Position numbers and translations under genes: made by a program. From JBDTCS01 sp039923455 (lineage in GTDB: Bacteria; Bacteroidota; Ignavibacteria; Palsa-1295): DNA of 6,084 bases. The notes beneath the pieces are model-generated. The model saw only the letters and a list, made by a program, of their open reading frames with translations. It was not told the DNA's origin and did not search any database. Position 1 is the first letter of the stretch, and each line of letters starts with the position of its first letter. Positions 1-5,926 of this stretch are shown here, in pieces. Location of the stretch: contig JBDTCS010000128.1 of the NCBI GenBank assembly GCA_039923455.1, positions 1 through 6,084 on the forward strand. The letters run 5' to 3'.

Positions 1-474
1 GGCAAATATTTCCGCAACCGGTGTTCTCAAGAATTCGGTGATGCTTTCGATCTGAATATCTTCTGGATGGTTTGTCGCCGAAACGTAGACGAGATCTTTT
101 TGATATCCGGGGGTCACGATGGCTCCACTCAGGTAATCAGTTCGGTCGCGAATTTTCTCATGCATTACGCGATGCGAGGAAAAAGGGAACACACTCAGAT
201 CTGGATTTGCCAACGCGAGACCTTTTGCGAACGATAGCCCAATTCGAAGTCCGGTAAAAGACCCAGGCCCGATGATGAGACCAAGACGTGTGAGCGCTTT
301 CGATGTCAGCTTTTGGGCAAGCAATAGATTCTTGGTTTCGTTCGCGAGTTGAGCGTCATGAATACCACGTTCACCGGCCGATGCTGTGCCGTGATATTCG
401 GCAACGAGCTCTCCGGTAGCGTTGGCGATTGCGATGTGTAACTCGGCACCAGAAGTATCAAAAACGAGAATCAT
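1..474 (-). CDS. tsaB: TsaB, t6A tRNA-modification complex scaffold subunit (3' end outside window)
   Basis: TsaB (YeaZ) is the non-catalytic ASKHA-fold partner that dimerises with TsaD and recruits TsaE, so that threonylcarbamoyl-AMP can be transferred to A37 of ANN-decoding tRNAs in the cytoplasm. The 158 codons present start MILVFDTS, with the ASKHA phosphate-1-like DTS at residues 6-8. His39 falls where the family has its conserved His. The family signature GPGSFTGLRIG is at residues 69-79, followed by SFAKGLA at 81-87. The start is an ATG at 474-472 that overlaps the tsaE stop as ATGA, which indicates translational coupling. There is no internal stop, and the frame stays open to position 1. 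Full-length TsaB is usually a little over 200 residues, so only the C-terminal part is missing. Identification is by motif and by neighbourhood with tsaE; TsaD, which shares the fold, is excluded by the short pre-GPGSFTG region and the lack of its metal-binding HxxxH motif. Confidence 0.95.
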   Translation of the reverse strand, partial: MILVFDTSGAELHIAIANATGELVAEYHGTASAGERGIHDAQLANETKNLLLAQKLTSKALTRLGLIIGPGSFTGLRIGLSFAKGLALANPDLSVFPFSSHRVMHEKIRDRTDYLSGAIVTPGYQKDLVYVSATNHPEDIQIESITEFLRTPVAEIFA

Positions 475-953
475 TCAGCATTTGAAATTTGTGTGATCGT
501 GATCCTCCGGTCGTTGACCTCCGGACAAAGCTGCAATCGAACCTCGATTCGCGGGGTCGGTAAATACTGCTCGATGCGTTCGGCCCACTCGACAACAGTC
601 GCGGCTTGTTCCGGGTAAAGATAATCTTCAACTCCGAGTTCGAGTAACTCTTCCGGCTTTTCGAAGCGGTAGCAATCGAGATGATACAAGAGTGAGTGAG
701 TCTCCTTCGATGTTCCCGGAAGCTGGCACTCGTATTCGTTTGCCAAAGAAAATGTTGGCGAAGTGATAGAGCGCTCTTCGATGCCACACGCTTCGGCGAT
801 CCCTTTTGAGAATTGTGTTTTGCCTGCACCAAGATCTCCGAAGATCGCAACGACAACACCCGTTCGCAAATATTCTTGCGCGAACTTCCTACCCATCGCA
901 AGAGTCTCCTCGGCTGAATGGCTAACAAGTTGAGTGTTGCTCGACGATTTCAA
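471..953 (-). CDS. tsaE: TsaE, ATPase of the t6A tRNA-modification complex
   Basis: TsaE (YjeE) is a small P-loop ATPase that binds the TsaB-TsaD dimer and drives its catalytic cycle in t6A37 synthesis. The 160-aa product has the usual length. Visible motifs are the N-terminal SAEET helix (13-17), Walker A GDLGAGKT (39-46, Lys45), the switch-like SPTFSL (65-70), HLDCYRF (91-97, the Asp at the Walker B position), the GVEDYLY region (107-113) and VEWAERI (121-127), all typical of the family. The start is a TTG at 953-951. No ATG start is possible upstream because a TAG lies two codons before it in frame, and the first internal ATG (codon 20, 896-894) would cut off the conserved SAEET segment. 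There is no clear Shine-Dalgarno sequence in the 20-nt gap after porX, so translation may depend on readthrough of ribosomes from porX. The stop overlaps the tsaB start by 4 nt. Confidence 0.97.
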   Translation of the reverse strand: MKSSSNTQLVSHSAEETLAMGRKFAQEYLRTGVVVAIFGDLGAGKTQFSKGIAEACGIEERSITSPTFSLANEYECQLPGTSKETHSLLYHLDCYRFEKPEELLELGVEDYLYPEQAATVVEWAERIEQYLPTPRIEVRLQLCPEVNDRRITITQISNAE

Positions 954-973
954 AAACTATTTCAGATCTATAT

Positions 974-2557
974 TTATTTCGGCTCCATCGTGATAACCGG
1001 AAGGATCATCTCTTCCATCGAGATGCCGCCGTGCTGAAAGGAATCGCGATAGTGATTGAGGTACTTATGATAGTCGGTCGGATAGACGAAGTAGTAATCC
1101 TCTTTTGCGATAATGTAATTTGACGCCGTGCCGCGATTTGGAAGTTTGTATTCTTCCGGATTCTTGATGATCATCGCTTGTTTTTCTTCGGCCTTTACAT
1201 TGCGGCCGTATTTGTAACGCAAGCTCGTCGAGGTTTCCCTATCACCGATAACCTTCGCACCACGGAGGCTGCGAATCGAACCGTGATCGGTCGTGATTAC
1301 GATCTTGACATTCGGCACAGTCGCGAGCGCCTTGAACATTTCGAACAAACTCGAATGCAAAAACCACGAACGGGTCAGTGAACGATACGCACTTTCATCC
1401 GGAGCAATCTCCTTTAAGATAGGCGAATCGCTTCTTGTGTGTGCGAGCATATCGACAAAATTTACAACGATCGCAGTGAGATGATTACGCGCATGTGTCA
1501 TGATGTTTTGCGCGATGCCGGCACCGTAATCACGATCAATAATCTTGATATATTTCAGATCGTTGCGAAGCTTGATCCGTTTGCGATCCAGTAATTTTTG
1601 CAGCATCGCCGCTTCGTCCTTGTTGTGCGAGTGCTCATCATCTTCGCCTGTCGTATAGGTGTGCGGAAAGGTCTTCGCGATGTCGAGTGGGAACTGGCCA
1701 CTAAAGATCGAGTTGCGAGCATACGGCGTTGCAGAAGGCAAAATTCCGAAATGATAACCACGCGTGATCTTGAACAAATTGCGGAGTTCGTTCTCCATGA
1801 TCTGCCACTGATCCAGACGCATACAGTCAATGACGAAGAAAACAACGTGCGGCTTTTTCTCCGACTGTACTTCCGGTAGCACCCATTCTTCGATCACATC
1901 CGGCGAGAGGGCAGGGCGCTCTTTCGTATTCGTACTTACGAAAACCGTGTTTACCCACTTCTTATAATTGCGCTCGACGAACTTTGCAAACTCCGCATTC
2001 ATCTCACGCTTCTGATCGGAGAGTGTTTGCGCAAGGCCGAGTCCGCCGTGCTCATCAAGCTCCATCTCCCAACTGACGAGCTTTGCATAGAGATCGGTCC
2101 ACTCGGCGGCGTTCGAAGCATTCTGAAGCTCGCGAGCCATGCGCGAAAATTCTTGAGTGTAGTCACGCGAAACAGCTTCGGAAACGATCTGCTTGCCCTC
2201 CAAAAACTTTTTGACCGCGAGCAAAACTTGCGTCGGATTAACCGGCTTGGTGAGATAGTCCGAGATCTTTTTTCCGATGGCCTGCTCCATCAGATCCTCT
2301 TCTTCGGATTTCGTCACCATCACGACGGGCATGTCCGGGCTGCCGGCTTTTAGAGCTTCGAGCGTTTTGAGACCACCCATCCCAGGCATCATCTCATCCA
2401 AGAAGACGAGGTCGAACGGCTGCTCCTGCGAAAGCGCGATCGCATCTTCGCCATTGCTCGCGGTTTGAATCGTATAGCCGCGCTGCTCCAGAAGCATGAT
2501 GTGTGGCTTGAGGAGATCAATTTCGTCGTCAACCCAAAGAATCTTACCTTTCGACAT
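974..2557 (-). CDS. porX: PorX-type response regulator: receiver plus PglZ phosphatase-like domain
   Basis: This 527-aa protein matches PorX, the cytoplasmic response regulator of the PorXY two-component system that controls type IX secretion in Bacteroidota. Residues about 4-120 are a complete receiver domain: acidic pocket Asp10/Asp11, phospho-acceptor Asp54 in the LDEMMPG motif, Thr82, and Lys104 in the LTKP motif. A mostly helical linker (about 125-225) leads to a PglZ/alkaline-phosphatase-superfamily domain (about 235-527). Here VIDCMRLDQW (Asp244), SATPYARNS (Thr277, probable nucleophile), VDMLAHT (Asp369, His373), TTDHG (Asp424, His425) and QHGGISMEEMILP (His509) supply the expected metal and catalytic positions. 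Published work on Porphyromonas PorX describes phosphodiesterase activity on oligonucleotides, a role in sigma factor SigP signalling and binding to the secretion motor protein PorL; carrying this over here is inference. The ATG start places the receiver at the correct N-terminus. It is the first gene of the porX-tsaE-tsaB operon. No porY kinase gene is in the window. Confidence 0.95.
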   Translation of the reverse strand: MSKGKILWVDDEIDLLKPHIMLLEQRGYTIQTASNGEDAIALSQEQPFDLVFLDEMMPGMGGLKTLEALKAGSPDMPVVMVTKSEEEDLMEQAIGKKISDYLTKPVNPTQVLLAVKKFLEGKQIVSEAVSRDYTQEFSRMARELQNASNAAEWTDLYAKLVSWEMELDEHGGLGLAQTLSDQKREMNAEFAKFVERNYKKWVNTVFVSTNTKERPALSPDVIEEWVLPEVQSEKKPHVVFFVIDCMRLDQWQIMENELRNLFKITRGYHFGILPSATPYARNSIFSGQFPLDIAKTFPHTYTTGEDDEHSHNKDEAAMLQKLLDRKRIKLRNDLKYIKIIDRDYGAGIAQNIMTHARNHLTAIVVNFVDMLAHTRSDSPILKEIAPDESAYRSLTRSWFLHSSLFEMFKALATVPNVKIVITTDHGSIRSLRGAKVIGDRETSTSLRYKYGRNVKAEEKQAMIIKNPEEYKLPNRGTASNYIIAKEDYYFVYPTDYHKYLNHYRDSFQHGGISMEEMILPVITMEPK

Positions 2558-2606
2558 TCGTATTTAGTGCATATTGGGCAATTATCGCCCTCGTGGCTTA
2601 TCCAGA

Positions 2607-2625
2607 TTGCGAAGAACATTCGCAA
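2607..2625. repeat. Perfect inverted repeat TTGCGAA-N5-TTCGCAA in the porX leader
   Basis: The arms 2607-2613 and 2619-2625 are exact reverse complements around the 5-nt spacer GAACA. The centre lies about 59 nt upstream of the porX start codon, which suits either a dyad operator or a small hairpin in the porX 5' leader. A 7-bp arm pair with a short spacer can arise by chance a few times in 6 kb, so function is only suggested by position. Confidence 0.35.
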
Positions 2626-2640
2626 AACCCATTCCATTCA

Positions 2641-2685
2641 TACCAACTGTGCCACACCGACTGTCTCGTACCAACCGCGGTGTGC
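2641..2685. repeat. Overlapping direct (TACCAAC) and inverted (CACACCG/CGGTGTG) repeats
   Basis: TACCAAC occurs at 2641-2647 and 2669-2675, 28 nt apart. An interleaved inverted pair, CACACCG at 2653-2659 and CGGTGTG at 2678-2684, is separated by 18 nt. The cluster sits mid-way in the divergent intergenic region, close to the TATATAA patch at 2697-2703, so it could be a regulator binding site. The support is weak, because repeats this short can be coincidental. Confidence 0.25.
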
Positions 2686-2828
2686 AAATGCTTACCTATA
2701 TAACAATCGAATGTTTCCGCAAGCGTAGGGCACAAATTTTTGCTTATCGTTTTGAAACAAAAGGTTGTGAGGTGCGATAGGCAATGCATTCGAATTGGTA
2801 ACTTCACGGATTGCATCGCGTTCAGACT

Positions 2829-3989
2829 ATGCCCACGGTAAAAAAGCTTCTCTGCATCGTTGTTTTATTTGTGTCATTGATCGGCTCGCTCGCGAACCTT
2901 CGCGCGCAGGCTCTTCCGAACCTTGACTCACTGCTTACTGCTGAACGTACGAAGTATGATCTGCCTGCAATTGGTGTCGCGGTCATACGGAATGGAAAGC
3001 TTGAGCGAATTTGTGTTACCGGGGTTAGAAAATATGGGGACACTACCAAAGTAACTATCAATGATAAATGGCACATCGGCTCCGACACAAAGTCGATGAC
3101 TGCAACGCTGCTCGGTCGCCTTGTCGAGATGGGGAAAGTAAAATGGTCAACAACACTTGTGGAGGTATTCCCGGAGTTAAAGGGAAAGATGCATCGAGAG
3201 TATGATTCGGTTACGCTCGAGATGCTCTTATGTCATCATGCAGGGTTACCTGCCGAAACTTGCCCTAAAAGTCTAACGCCCGATTCATTACAAAATCTGC
3301 CTGGAACACCGCGAGAGCAGCGGTATCAGTATCTCAAAGCCATACTCGCTGAAGCACCCGAAGCTGCTCCGGGATCAAAATACATTTATGCGAATTCCGG
3401 ATTTGCAATCGCAGGCGCTATTGCGGAGCGTCTGTTGAATAAGCCCTACGAAGAACTGCTCTATCAGTATGTATTTAGTCCACTCGGCATTTCTTCCGCA
3501 GGTTTTGGATCGATGAACACCCCCGGCCTTGTCAATCAACCGTGGCAGCATGTGATAGCGGAGAACCAACATGTTGCGATCGATGGTGGTCGGAAGAGCG
3601 ATAATCCGGAAGCGATCACACCAGCCGGTCGAGTGCATCTAACGCTCGGTGATTGGTCCAAGTATGCCATCGCACATTTGGTTGGTGAAACGGATGGAGG
3701 AGTGCTCCAACCTGCGACATTCAAGAAACTCCACTCGCTCCCATTTGGAGGCGAATATGGTTTTGGTTGGGGCATCGTATATCGTCCCTGGGCGAAGTCT
3801 GCAGAATTTACGAGCACCGGAAAAGTGCTGGCACACGATGGAAGTAACCAGCAGAATTATGCTTCGATCTGGCTTGCACCTGACACAAAGTTCGGTTTGC
3901 TCGTCGTGACCAATCAAGGTGGCGATATGGCTGAAAAAGCCGTTCAAGAGATCGTTGGGGTGATCGTGAAGGCATTGTGGGTCAAATAG
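2829..3989 (+). CDS. Exported serine hydrolase, class C beta-lactamase/DD-peptidase fold
   Basis: The product belongs to the large family with the AmpC-like fold (Pfam beta-lactamase PF00144), which covers esterases, D-aminopeptidases, DD-peptidases and class C beta-lactamases. From the chosen ATG it has 386 residues: a signal peptide with a KK n-region and a hydrophobic core, probably cleaved after Ala-Gln-Ala28, then the catalytic domain. Ser85-Asp-Thr-Lys88 is the SxxK nucleophile motif, Tyr187-Ala-Asn189 the YxN motif, and His336-Asp-Gly338 the third motif (HxG in place of KTG, common in the esterase-like members). LCHHAGLP (134-141) is the usual family loop. It should act in the periplasm. 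There is no lipobox, no membrane anchor after the domain, and no type IX C-terminal sorting domain. A TTG at 2811 in the same frame would add six residues ahead of a good signal peptide and was not chosen. The substrate cannot be read from sequence; the family name should not be taken as evidence of antibiotic resistance. Confidence 0.92.
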   Translation: MPTVKKLLCIVVLFVSLIGSLANLRAQALPNLDSLLTAERTKYDLPAIGVAVIRNGKLERICVTGVRKYGDTTKVTINDKWHIGSDTKSMTATLLGRLVEMGKVKWSTTLVEVFPELKGKMHREYDSVTLEMLLCHHAGLPAETCPKSLTPDSLQNLPGTPREQRYQYLKAILAEAPEAAPGSKYIYANSGFAIAGAIAERLLNKPYEELLYQYVFSPLGISSAGFGSMNTPGLVNQPWQHVIAENQHVAIDGGRKSDNPEAITPAGRVHLTLGDWSKYAIAHLVGETDGGVLQPATFKKLHSLPFGGEYGFGWGIVYRPWAKSAEFTSTGKVLAHDGSNQQNYASIWLAPDTKFGLLVVTNQGGDMAEKAVQEIVGVIVKALWVK

Positions 3990-4119
3990 GACAACTCCAT
4001 CTCCCGCGTGGCAGAAATAATCGATTTACAAAATCCCTCGTCAACCTTGGCGATGGATTTTACTTACTCTCCCGCCTCCGCAAGGCAATTCTTCTGGCCC
4101 ATTTGCTGTTTGAACCGCG

Positions 4120-4132
4120 CCCCAAATTGGGG
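4120..4132. repeat. Palindrome CCCCAAATTGGGG upstream of the ABC-F gene
   Basis: This is a perfect 13-nt odd palindrome with four G-C pairs in each arm. It lies 41 nt before the ABC-F start codon and 4 nt ahead of a second palindrome. As RNA it would give only a small 4-bp stem with an AAATT loop, so an operator or promoter-proximal site is as likely as a hairpin. A T-run at 4145-4150 follows 12 nt later, too far for a good intrinsic terminator. Confidence 0.3.
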
Positions 4133-4135
4133 ACG

Positions 4136-4147
4136 AAACGTACGTTT
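4136..4147. repeat. Palindrome AAACGTACGTTT upstream of the ABC-F gene
   Basis: This is a perfect 12-bp even palindrome that ends 26 nt before the ABC-F ATG and runs into a T-tract (4145-4150). The combination resembles a DNA-level dyad operator near a promoter. Downstream, TAGGTTAG at 4162-4169 is a one-mismatch relative of the Bacteroidota TANNTTTG element, but it abuts the start codon and I do not call it a promoter. Confidence 0.3.
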
Positions 4148-4173
4148 TTTGAGCAGAAATATAGGTTAGGGGA

Positions 4174-5832
4174 ATGATCACCGTTACTAATGTTACGAAG
4201 TCCTTCGGTGCAAGGACACTTTTTGAAACTGTGTCGGTACAGTTTAATCCGGGCAACCGCTACGGCCTAACCGGCCCAAACGGGTGCGGAAAGTCCACTT
4301 TTATGAAAATCCTCCACGGCGAAGTGGAGTCGACCCACGGTACCGTTCAGGTCCCCAAGAAAGTAGGCGTCCTGAAGCAGGATCAATTCCACTACGATAA
4401 TTTCCGAATCATCGATACTGTGCTCATGGGCAATCCCACGCTTTGGGCGGCTTTGGAAGAGCGCGAGCGTCTCTCGAATGAAGCGCACATCACGGACGAG
4501 ATGGGTATGAGATTAGCCGATCTTGAGCACACGATCTCCGAAGAGAACGGTTATGTCGCAGAAGTGGAAGCAGCAGAGTTGTTGGAAGGTATCGGAATTC
4601 CATCCGCGAAGCACGAGCACTTAATGAACACGCTGCCAACCGATCTCAAATTTCGCGTCTTGCTTGCGCAATCGCTGTTTGGCGAACCGCAAGCGTTGTT
4701 GCTCGACGAGCCTACCAACTATCTCGATCTTGCATCGATCCATTGGCTCGAAGAGACGCTGCACGAATATCGCGGTACGCTCGTCGTGATCTCGCATGAT
4801 CGACATTTTCTGAATTCGGTTTGCACGCATATCGCGGACATCGATTACGACACCGTCATCATCTACACCGGCAACTACGATCAGATGGTCGAAGCAAAGC
4901 TGCAAGGCAAAGAGAAGATCGAATCGGAGAATCGTGACAAAGCAAAGAAGATCGCGCAGTTGCAGGATTTCGTCGCACGCTTCGGAGCGGGTCAACGTGC
5001 GAGTCAAACGCAATCGCGTATCAAGGAAATCAAACGCCTTGAACTTACCGAACTGAAGAAGACGAATATTCAAAGGCCATATATCAAGTTCGATATCAAA
5101 CGGCCATCTGGTAAAGAAGTGCTGATCGTCAAAGGTGTTTCGAAATCGTATCTGCAGCCTGACGGCACCATGCTTAGTGTGCTCGAGGATCTTTCGCTCA
5201 ATGTCACACGTGGTGAAAAGATCGCAGTGATCGGTAACAACGGTCTTGGAAAGACAACGCTGATGAAGATGCTTGTGCAGGATCTCGCACCGGATTCAGG
5301 CACCGTGACACTCGGTCACGAAGCGAGCCTCGGATATTTTCCGCAAGATTACAAAGAGGGTATCAAGCCGGGCATCTCGGCGCTTGAGTGGCTCGATACG
5401 TTCAGCAAAGATGAACCGCATGAATTCTTGCGTGGATTGCTCGGGCGCATGCTCTTCTCTGGCGACGAAGCTTTGAAGCTCACCGATAAACTTTCCGGAG
5501 GAGAATCCGCGCGTCTTATCATGGCTCGCTTGATGCTCGAACAGAATAATCTCTTGATCATGGATGAGCCGACAAACCATCTTGATCTCGAAGCCGTGAG
5601 CGCACTTGCGGTTGCATTGGAAAAATTTCCCGGTACGGCCGTGTTCGTCAGTCATGATCGTGATCTCGTTAGTCAAGTTGCGACTCGCATCATTGCTATC
5701 ACACCGGAAGGCGTTCGCGATTTCGACGGAAATTACGAAGAGTATCTTCTCGCACTCGAGCAAGAGAAAGCCGGCAAGAAATCACCTGCGAATAAACTCG
5801 CCGGTAAAAAGAAGATGTCGATGGCGAGCTAA
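4174..5832 (+). CDS. ABC-F ATPase, YbiT-like (ribosome-associated)
   Basis: ABC-F proteins are soluble twin-ATPase factors without membrane domains; members bind the ribosomal E site and act on the P-site tRNA. This 552-aa protein has nucleotide-binding domain 1 (about 1-235), a charged, likely coiled-coil linker (about 238-312, the P-site-tRNA-interaction region) and domain 2 (about 315-525). Domain 1 has Walker A GPNGCGKST (34-42), Walker B LLLDEPTN (175-182, Glu179) and switch His208. Domain 2 has Walker A GNNGLGKTT (354-362), signature LSGGE (440-444), Walker B LIMDEPTNHLD (461-471, Glu465) and His494. The NRYGLTGPNG and GNYEEYL segments and overall length fit YbiT rather than EttA or Uup (from memory). 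The domain 1 signature is degenerate, LPTDLK at 154-159. A Lys-rich tail (about 532-552) extends past the usual end. The ATG follows TTAGGGGA; a purine-rich AGG lies 8 nt upstream. A role in translation is family knowledge; resistance is not implied. Confidence 0.95.
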   Translation: MITVTNVTKSFGARTLFETVSVQFNPGNRYGLTGPNGCGKSTFMKILHGEVESTHGTVQVPKKVGVLKQDQFHYDNFRIIDTVLMGNPTLWAALEERERLSNEAHITDEMGMRLADLEHTISEENGYVAEVEAAELLEGIGIPSAKHEHLMNTLPTDLKFRVLLAQSLFGEPQALLLDEPTNYLDLASIHWLEETLHEYRGTLVVISHDRHFLNSVCTHIADIDYDTVIIYTGNYDQMVEAKLQGKEKIESENRDKAKKIAQLQDFVARFGAGQRASQTQSRIKEIKRLELTELKKTNIQRPYIKFDIKRPSGKEVLIVKGVSKSYLQPDGTMLSVLEDLSLNVTRGEKIAVIGNNGLGKTTLMKMLVQDLAPDSGTVTLGHEASLGYFPQDYKEGIKPGISALEWLDTFSKDEPHEFLRGLLGRMLFSGDEALKLTDKLSGGESARLIMARLMLEQNNLLIMDEPTNHLDLEAVSALAVALEKFPGTAVFVSHDRDLVSQVATRIIAITPEGVRDFDGNYEEYLLALEQEKAGKKSPANKLAGKKKMSMAS

Positions 5833-5876
5833 ACTCGTGAGCTTCGACACAAATAAATAAGAGTCATTTCCTACCG

Positions 5877-5897
5877 TGGGGCGTCCGTGACGCCCCA
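5877..5897 (+). terminator. GC-rich hairpin between the two ABC-F genes
   Basis: A perfect 9-bp stem, TGGGGCGTC (5877-5885) and GACGCCCCA (5889-5897), closes on the 3-nt loop CGT, 44 nt after the first ABC-F stop and 29 nt before the second ABC-F start. It is the strongest RNA hairpin I see in the window. No U-tract follows on either strand (ATCTATGCC on the plus side), so it is not a textbook intrinsic terminator. It could be a weak-U terminator, an mRNA-stabilising structure, or a leader element of the second gene. Confidence 0.55.
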
Positions 5898-5926
5898 ATC
5901 TATGCCGCCCGAATCCATTATTCAAC

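Larger units (their letters stand above)
2558..2828. promoter_or_regulatory. Divergent intergenic region between porX and the serine hydrolase gene
   Basis: The two flanking genes point away from each other, so this 271-nt stretch must hold a leftward promoter for porX-tsaE-tsaB and a rightward one for the hydrolase. I find no convincing coding sequence in it. AT-rich patches that could contain promoter cores are TATATAA at 2697-2703 and, for the rightward gene, a TTGAAA at 2752-2757 with a poor GATAGG-like -10 18 nt later. Neither is strong. I found no clear match to the Bacteroidota TTTG/TANNTTTG promoter pattern on either strand. Neither start codon has a good Shine-Dalgarno sequence. Two perfect 7-bp inverted repeats lie in the half nearer porX and are listed separately. 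Confidence 0.55.

Noticed and set aside
458..928. Open frame of 156 codons overlapping tsaE on the same strand
   Set aside because: It is out of frame with tsaE, which carries all the family motifs; the alternative product is Ser/Arg-rich with no recognisable fold.
974..2557. PglZ domain as a sign of a BREX phage-defence system
   Set aside because: The PglZ domain is fused to an N-terminal receiver, which is the PorX architecture, and none of the BREX partners (BrxL, PglX methylase, BrxC ATPase) is nearby.
2765..2820. Imperfect inverted repeat around GCGATAGGCAATGC and GGATTGCATCGC ahead of the hydrolase gene
   Set aside because: The arms only match with an inserted dinucleotide and a mismatch, so it is not distinguishable from chance.
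2811..2828. TTG at 2811 as the hydrolase start
   Set aside because: The ATG at 2829 gives a standard signal peptide at once, and neither start has a Shine-Dalgarno sequence, so the conventional codon is preferred.
2700..2828. A sigma-70-like or Bacteroidota-type promoter for the hydrolase gene
   Set aside because: TTGAAA at 2752 has only a poor -10 partner, and no clear TANNTTTG is present, so no specific promoter is called.
2829..3989. Serine hydrolase as type IX secretion cargo because it sits beside porX
   Set aside because: The protein has a signal peptide but no C-terminal sorting domain; it ends a few residues after the catalytic fold, so periplasmic export is the simpler reading.
2829..3989. 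Serine hydrolase as an antibiotic-resistance beta-lactamase
   Set aside because: SxxK and YxN are shared by the whole family, and the third motif is HDG rather than KTG, which favours an esterase or peptidase; there is no resistance context or mobile element.
4621..5763. Long antisense open frames (4621-5073 and 5296-5763, minus strand) inside the ABC-F gene
   Set aside because: They mirror the conserved ABC-F codons and have no recognisable domains or start signals; they are shadows of the real gene.
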